Shown one piece after another: positions 58,101 through 64,000 of a DNA stretch of 64,000 nt. Source of the DNA: Pomacea canaliculata (taxonomy: Eukaryota; Mollusca; Gastropoda; Architaenioglossa; Ampullariidae); contig NC_037599.1 in the NCBI RefSeq assembly GCF_003073045.1, positions 18,976,555 through 19,040,554 of the forward strand. Reading direction: 5' to 3'. The notes below the pieces were generated by a model that made no database searches, was not told where the DNA came from, and was given only the letters and a program-made list of their open reading frames with translations. Positions within the stretch are counted from its first letter, which is position 1, and each line of letters opens with the position of its first letter. Both the position numbers and the translations under genes were made by a program.

Positions 58101-61100
58101 AAGCATCTTGCTGCCTACTCTGTTGAAGGCTCTTGGTTGTGTCCTCTTCATGCTTTGTTTTGGTGAACATCCATTTGAAGACTCTGCCAAGCTAAGAATA
58201 ATCAATGGAAAGTACAGCATTCCAGAATCAGATTCACAGTACACAGTCTTCCATGACCTCATAAGTAAGTTCAGTTTTGCATTAGTCATACCACTATGAA
58301 ACCAATATTTAATCAAACATATAGAAATGGAAATTTGTTATTTATTTATCCCTAGATATAACATTGGTCATTTACTGGCTGTTGTTAGAAGACTTAATCC
58401 TTCATCTTGCAGTTCTGGGCAACCTACATCTCTGAGTACTAAAAGTTAATTTTAAATAATGCATACAATCAGTGAGCATGCAGAAACTTGCTAGTTTGGT
58501 CATATGTCCATTGGTTTCTGGCTAAACAAAGTCATTTGTGTGCCTGTAGTAGAGAATATTCTAAAATACTTTATTTTAAAATGTTCGATGGTTGTTGTGA
58601 CTGCATTGAATTTTGTTCCTTTTTAAGACTTTATAACATCTGTATTTTCTTTTAGGCATCTTGATCAGGCTTTGTAAAGAATAATGTACCTGTCAATATT
58701 TTAGTTTACTGCTTTGTAGAGCCTGTAATTCTTTCTTCTATAATTATTCCTTTTTTGTATTTGATTTGAAAATTAAATTGCTTAGAGTTTTTTTCTGAGG
58801 CCACCATTTTTTGATATAATTTTCAGTGGGAATGTTGAAAGTGAATCCTGTAGAGCGTCCTAACATAAGTGATGTCATAGATAGACTACATGAGATTTCC
58901 GAAGCCAAAGGAGTCGGCTTACGGGAACCATTGTCTTTCAGAGGGGAAATGCCAGGTACACTGGCAGGTGAGAAGTACAGCTTAGACTTTGATTAGAAAG
59001 GTAGCATTAAGAATGAGTGGGTGGGTGAGTGGGTGTGCTTTTATGTGTAAAATGATTTTCTTGACCACGACACTAATGTTGGATTATGACTGTAAGGATT
59101 CTTTAATGAGCATTTTTTAAAACAAAAATCCATTGCAGGGTGGTTTAGTGTGTCACCTACAATCATCGTTTGCCAGTCTTGTGTCAGTTCTCATATTGTA
59201 ACATTAAAGATGTACAAAGTACAGAGACGCAGACTTAAATCATAACTTTTCCTTCTGTTACTCAATGACATTTATCAGATGACCTTGCCTCCTTATAGCA
59301 GTTTCTTTTGACATTTTGTGATTGTTAATATTGCATCTCACTGCATAGCATAGGGGATAGGGTAAAAATGGGCACATACAAGAAAGATATATTCTTTCCA
59401 TAAGAAGTAAATTCCCTGCCTTTAATTTGGTTGCAAAATGTCAGTGGGAGTGGGAATAATACTGCTGGCCTTTCATCTTGGAAAATATTGCTTGGTGGAA
59501 GAGAGTATGGGAAAGTACTTGATTAGCTGGGACTGAGAAGGTCTCTTTTGTCACAGACACCCAAGAAAGACGATCCTACAACAACAGCCCAGCTCATGGT
59601 TACTCTGTAGCTGGAGCTGGAGGTTTTGGTGATGGGGGTGGTTCAGGGCTCCAGGCCAGCGCTGCTAGCTCAGCCTCAGCCATCTTTAGCTCTATTAAAG
59701 GGAGTGCTGGCAACTTGGTCAAAAACATTCGTGATGCTTCAACCAAGGTCATGGACACCGTTTCTGCGTAAGGTCCTTTAAGATGATAGAGGAAATGAAA
59801 GTATTCACATTGTCTAGTCAGAATGTTTGCATAGCCAGGTGTGAATAGTATGCTCAATATTTTCTCAAATATTTTTTTTCTCCTTATCTGGCCCCAGTAT
59901 TAGGAATGGCCTTCCTGCATCTCTTCGCACAGCAAAGCTGGTACACACACTCTTCTTTCTGTGTTCCATAACTAACCAGTGTATGTTTATATATGTTGTG
60001 CTTGTTTGTACTTGTTTGTGACAACTACATCACACACTGTCCCTGATATTGTGTTTAGCACATAAAGCTCACCTCTGTGTGGTGAACCACACTATACAAA
60101 TCCTGCTATTATTAAGTCACTGTCTATAAAAATAAAATTATTGTGACTGACTTTTGTGCTTTATTTGCCTTTTTTATAGCCAAAGAACAACACAGGATTT
60201 TTAGTTACTGTGCAGCAAAACAATGGAAAATGGGCACTGAAAACACATCTCTTCATTAAGCATTACTCCTAACACCAGTTCCCACAATGCTAGTCCTTTT
60301 TCACACCCTTCTCTCCTTCGCTTCTGCTTATTGCTTTTGTCCTGCTCGTCTTCCTTTTGCAAAATCATGATACTCTTAGTCCTTGTTACTTGTTACTTTA
60401 CATTTTAAAAAAATTTTCTTTATTCATCATCTGTACAGTTGTTTATACTTCTATTGTTCATATGTTTTTTGTTCTTCTGTCCCTGTTATGTTGCTCAAGT
60501 CTAATTTTTGTTCTTCAGTACTAAGAGCATGCTCCTTAGGAGTGTGAGTATGCGCTATATATATTTTGCATTTATTATTATTATTTTACTGGTTACTCTT
60601 CCAACTATAACCACTCTCAGTTATGACCTGATTTTGGTGGATTTTAGCCAGTCTTAATGAGGTTTTACTGTATTTATATTCTCAAAAGAAGAGCTTTTAG
60701 ATCTAAGGATATAATAGCTTTTTCTTCTGTAATTTAGGTAGGATTTGTGCAATAAAGCTGTTTCATGTCTTGGAAATGTTATTTTGTTGATTTTTTTTTT
60801 CTGTTTTTCTAGGACCATGAACAAGACTGATTTAGATATTTCATACATAACTACAAGACTTGCTGGTAAACCTGTTTTGAAATTGTTGAACGATATGTGA
60901 ATAGGATGTAACTGAGCAATGTTTACAATATCAACATACACTTTTATGTGCTAAAATGAACCCACTTGCTCAGTAAATTTCAAAATGTAATGCATTGGTT
61001 ACATATTTGTAGATTGGTTTTTGGTTATTCATGGTTACTGTTATTGAAGGGTGGGGATAGGGAGACATATGTATGTACATAAGCATGTAGAAATATTTAT

Positions 61101-63642
61101 AATTATTATATTTTTATGCTTTTATATTTCTTTTATGTCTCCATCCTAAGTTATCAGACTTTAAAATGACACAAGACCTAAAACAAAAAAAAATTCAATT
61201 TTTTTTTCTGAAAGTGATGTCATATCCTGCTGAAGGCGTTGAGTCAGCCATAAAAAACCACATAGATGACGTTCGTACCTTCTTAGAATCTCGTCACAAA
61301 GGGTGTTACGCTGTATACAATCTCTGCCAAAGGAGCTACCGTGCAGCAAAGTTTGAAAACAGAGTGAGTGCTGTTTAACATCTGATGTAATATGCTGCAT
61401 GCTAATGACAAGAATGTCTTATTTTAGGTGTTTCATCATATTCCTTATCATTTTTCAGTTTAGGGTCTTGTTTCTTTCTTTAATGTCTGCCTACTGTGGA
61501 AGACAGGAAGGAGGAACAAGAGAAGAAATTGAGTCATATTTATGCATATGAACACATTCCAAAGCATGCTTCATTAAAAAAAAAGTGTTTTGGAACAAGA
61601 TATATGGGACAGAGAAATAACTTTTTAAAATATTAGTAGTGGGTTGCTTTTAATTATTTTTGTCCTCATGAAGAGAAACATTTAATATCTCCCACAGCAT
61701 AATACTATGAGGAGCAGTTAATAATTAGTCATTTATGATGATGATGAGTGTTGATCCCATGCTCTTTGCTGTAGTAAACAAAAACAACCCCAAAACTAGT
61801 GATTCTCTTTGCTCATTCCCTATATTTGTCATGCCAGGTGTCAGAGTGTGGCTGGGTACAGGGCAAGGCACCAACCCTGACCTTGCTTTTTGCTGTATGC
61901 AAGAACATGCACTTGTGGCTGCGGCAGAATCCCAAGAACATATGTGTTGTTCATTGTTTAGTGAGTATTATTTGTGCTTGCATATGGGTTTGCAATTAAC
62001 CTGCATGAGTGTGTATTGGCACATGCATGAACTTATGCATGTGTGAGTTTTCCTTTAAAAAATATGTTGCAAGGGCATTACAGAAGAAAAAATGAAACGT
62101 CACATTAAAAACATTAAAGCACTACTTTTGTGTGAAATTGCTATATAAAGTTATGTTAACATTAAAAAATAGATTTCACTTTGGTGCTGTTTTACTAAAA
62201 GGAAGCAGTAGGTTTTACAAAATTATTATTGTTAATTGCATTTAATATACATAATGTGGGCAAGAATCTGTTATTGGTCATGGTATTTATTTTTTTTTAA
62301 AAATTATAATAGAATATAATGATAAACCAGTGAAACTAGAGCAAATGTTTTCACTTGCTGGGTCAGAATTTGAGGCGGTTTTTTTGGGTGGGGATGGGGG
62401 GTAGAAGTAGGCTATAGCAGTCAGATTCTTACGTGTATGTGTCACAAATCACCTGCTAAGATGATTCAATTAAAGTGTTTCTCACTGCAAGGATGGAAAA
62501 GCAAACTCAGCCACAGTAGTTGGAGCATTTCTGGTATTCTGTCACCTGGTGGACAACGCAACAGCTGCCATGCACATCTTCTCTGCCAGGAGGTCCTTGC
62601 CTGGCATCACTCCATCCCAAAAACGGCAAGATTCCTAGCATGATGTCTGACTTTGCACTGAGTGCCTCTTTCCCCTAAATGAGTCTGCATCATGATTACT
62701 GTTACTGAATGAGAGTGCATGTGAAAGACTGCTTGTCCGTTTCCCTAGGTAGAAGTGGATTGAGGCTATCCATGAGCTTTAAGCCTTCTAGACTGCTTGT
62801 ACTGCAAATGGCATGAAAATGATGAATCCTTACCACATCATTTATATGAGGAGATTTTTTCATTTTAATTAGGTATGCATAGTAGAAGAGGGAACAAGTA
62901 TAAGTCATTGTATTTATCACTGTCGTCACATTATGTTCCCTTGTCTCTTTTTACATTTTTCACATATGGATTCCTTTTCATTTGCTTTTTATACAGTTTG
63001 ACTTAAACTTAATAGAGCAAACCATCCTGCTTGTCTATTATTGCATATTTGTTGAGAGGACCAGAGAAACCAAAAAAAAAGTGAAATTTGCACCAGCTAT
63101 TAATTTGTTTGTTAATTTCCAGGTATATTGACTACATTGGTCAAATGGTGGCAGACAAACCAGTGCAACCACATCAACGCCCAGTTCTTATCAAAACCAT
63201 CAACCTGTCTCCAGTTCCCCTGTTCAACAAAATGAAGTGAGTCAAGTTTTCTCAGATCCTAAACATGAATCTGTCAAGAAGTTCTGAGCTGATAGTCTTG
63301 GCTGATGCTAGCCTTCATATCTCACAGAAATAGTAAAACTCTTGTATAGGTGCTCTTTATATTGAGCAGACTTTTTGAGTTCGAATTTCATGCAAAGATG
63401 ATTAAAAAGTTACAGTTACACTAGTTGAAGACGTGCGTCAATTTGTACTGCCTAAAGTAGGAAGGATTTGGAGTTGTTTTTTGTGGGGTTTTTTGGCTAG
63501 CCTTTGTTGTTTCGCTACATGATTTGTGTATATTTCAAAACCAGTATTGCTCTTTTCAAAGGAATGGGTGTACACCATTTGCTGAGATATACGTTGGTGA
63601 AGAACGAGTGGCCACCACATCCTTGGAATATGAAAAGATGAG
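52129..63642 (+). CDS. GAK: Cyclin-G-associated kinase, 5' part (621 aa seen; 3' end beyond window)
   Basis: Ser/Thr kinase fused to an auxilin-like module; promotes Hsc70-driven uncoating of clathrin vesicles and phosphorylates adaptor complexes. Exons: 52129-52258, 53698-53759, 53971-54030, 54700-54814, 56048-56187, 56837-56962, 57211-57300, 58129-58264, 58827-58967, 59557-59767, 60813-60865, 61215-61363, 61838-61960, 62492-62625, 63123-63236, 63562-63642. Kinase features: GGFAYVF loop (44-50), Lys64 in DYALK, HRDLK with Asp167, CDFGS with Asp185, and the APE-type MYRAPEM; all catalytic residues are present. A Gly/Ser-rich linker follows. The PTEN-like domain starts near TDLDISYITTRL; its P-loop reads VVHCLDGKANSA, with no catalytic Arg, so it is probably inactive as a phosphatase. 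The C2 domain begins at NLSPVPLFNKM and GCTPFAEIYVGEERVATTS. The PTEN-like part favours GAK over AAK1. The J-domain lies outside the window. The intron after 62625 uses a GC donor. Confidence 0.96.
54905..55195 (+). mobile_element. LINE 3' tail in GAK intron 4
   Basis: A short frame near 55000-55045 reads FRCALETHLLKKHLEF, the usual end of an L2/CR1-like ORF2. Untranslated sequence follows with CAGAGCATGTCCCTAATG and ends in TTTATTATTATTAAG. 5'-truncated. Confidence 0.6.
56560..56680. repeat. Dispersed repeat copy B (related to 25083-25195), GAK intron 5
   Basis: AAGGCAAAGGATACTGGAAC and CATATGCTCCTCGAGGAGTA then ACAAGGAACAAGC match copy A in CARM1 intron 1, with clear divergence. Probably the 3' end of a LINE family different from families A and B. 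Confidence 0.5.
60190..60586 (+). mobile_element. LINE 3' tail (family A) in GAK intron 10
   Basis: It starts with an ORF2-end-like stretch (CAGCAAAACAATGGAAAATG, then AAAACACATCTCTTCATTAA), passes through CTAAGAGCATGCTCCTTAGG, and ends in TTTATTATTATTATTTT. It matches the NFYC intron 3 copy over more than 200 bp and lacks its hAT insertion. Confidence 0.78.
62626..62630 (+). promoter_or_regulatory. Non-canonical GC splice donor in GAK
   Basis: Exon 14 ends AAAACG and is followed by GCAAG. The next exon starts after TTTCCAG at 63122. The frame joins only here (QKR then YIDYIGQMV, conserved in the family); staying in the exon runs into a stop at once. This makes a GC-AG intron, a known minor class. 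Confidence 0.8.
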
Positions 63643-64000
63643 GTAGGTTTGTGCAGACTGTTTGGATGTCCTACCTTCCCATACCTGGGCTGACCCATTA
63701 CTTTGTACCGGACAATAAAAGTTTGGCATTTAAGCCACAAGATCCACTCAGGAAGGGAAGCAACAGAATTTTTAGTTGATTTTTCCTTTTTGGAGTGTGT
63801 CCCTTTTACCACAAATCTAAACTTTGAGCCCATTTACTGTATTGATTTTCAGTCATGCTGTGAGGGTTACTAATTTGACTTTTTTAATAAACTAAGGGAA
63901 AAAATAAACTTAAGTAATTTTTAAATGTAACACTAAGCATATAAAATATTTAATGATTGTACATTTAACAAATTCTAATAGAAGAAATATTTTTGTGTTT

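Noticed and set aside
63840-63895. Possible next GAK exon after TTTTCAG near 63852
   Set aside because: The translated stretch does not continue the C2 domain and soon hits a stop; the next true exon is probably beyond the window.

Overview
This is a eukaryotic, AT-rich, intron-rich genomic window. It carries five well-preserved animal protein genes whose spliced products can be read exon by exon, with splice phases that agree throughout. Protein similarity, the divergent nicotinic receptor subunit, a DUF4806-type gene, and the mix of L2/CR1-like LINE tails, pogo/Tigger-like and hAT-like short elements point to a lophotrochozoan, most likely a gastropod mollusc. That placement is an inference; no sequence here fixes the species.

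Layout. 1-1586: flank with no gene recognised. 1680-11667 (minus): a complete nine-exon nicotinic acetylcholine receptor subunit (473 aa). It has a signal peptide, Cys-loop and four membrane segments, but lacks the loop C cysteine pair and the usual cation-selectivity glutamate. Its 5.9 kb intron 5 holds, on the other strand, a broken DUF4806-family gene (about 4100-7645), a 3-copy tandem repeat and a long hairpin. 14099-18350 (plus): EIF2S1 (338 aa), with the Ser51 regulatory site. 18600-21500: intergenic, with a pogo/Tigger-type short element. 21548-35824 (plus): CARM1 (634 aa, 14 exons), whose introns have collected a long-TIR foldback element, two pogo-like elements, a hAT-like element and a broken LINE. 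37639-41614 (minus): MED8, convergent with CARM1, with a 1-base frame break in exon 2. 42575-47550 (plus): NFYC (397 aa), divergent from MED8. 47551-52128: intergenic, with a LINE relic. 52129-63642 (plus, runs off the window): GAK, with kinase, PTEN-like and the start of the C2 domain (first 621 aa).

How the genes relate. They are ordinary, mostly unrelated housekeeping genes in a metazoan block: translation initiation (EIF2S1), arginine methylation coactivator (CARM1), Mediator head (MED8), CCAAT-binding factor subunit (NFYC) and clathrin uncoating kinase (GAK), beside one neuronal receptor. MED8 and NFYC share about 960 bp between start codons. That stretch holds a CCAAT box, which is the NF-Y target, and a YY1-type motif, so a shared promoter with possible NF-Y feedback is plausible.

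The points most worth a second look are the unusual receptor M2/selectivity region, the GC-AG intron in GAK, the MED8 frame break, the nested DUF4806 pseudogene, and the inverted duplication inside a LINE reverse transcriptase.
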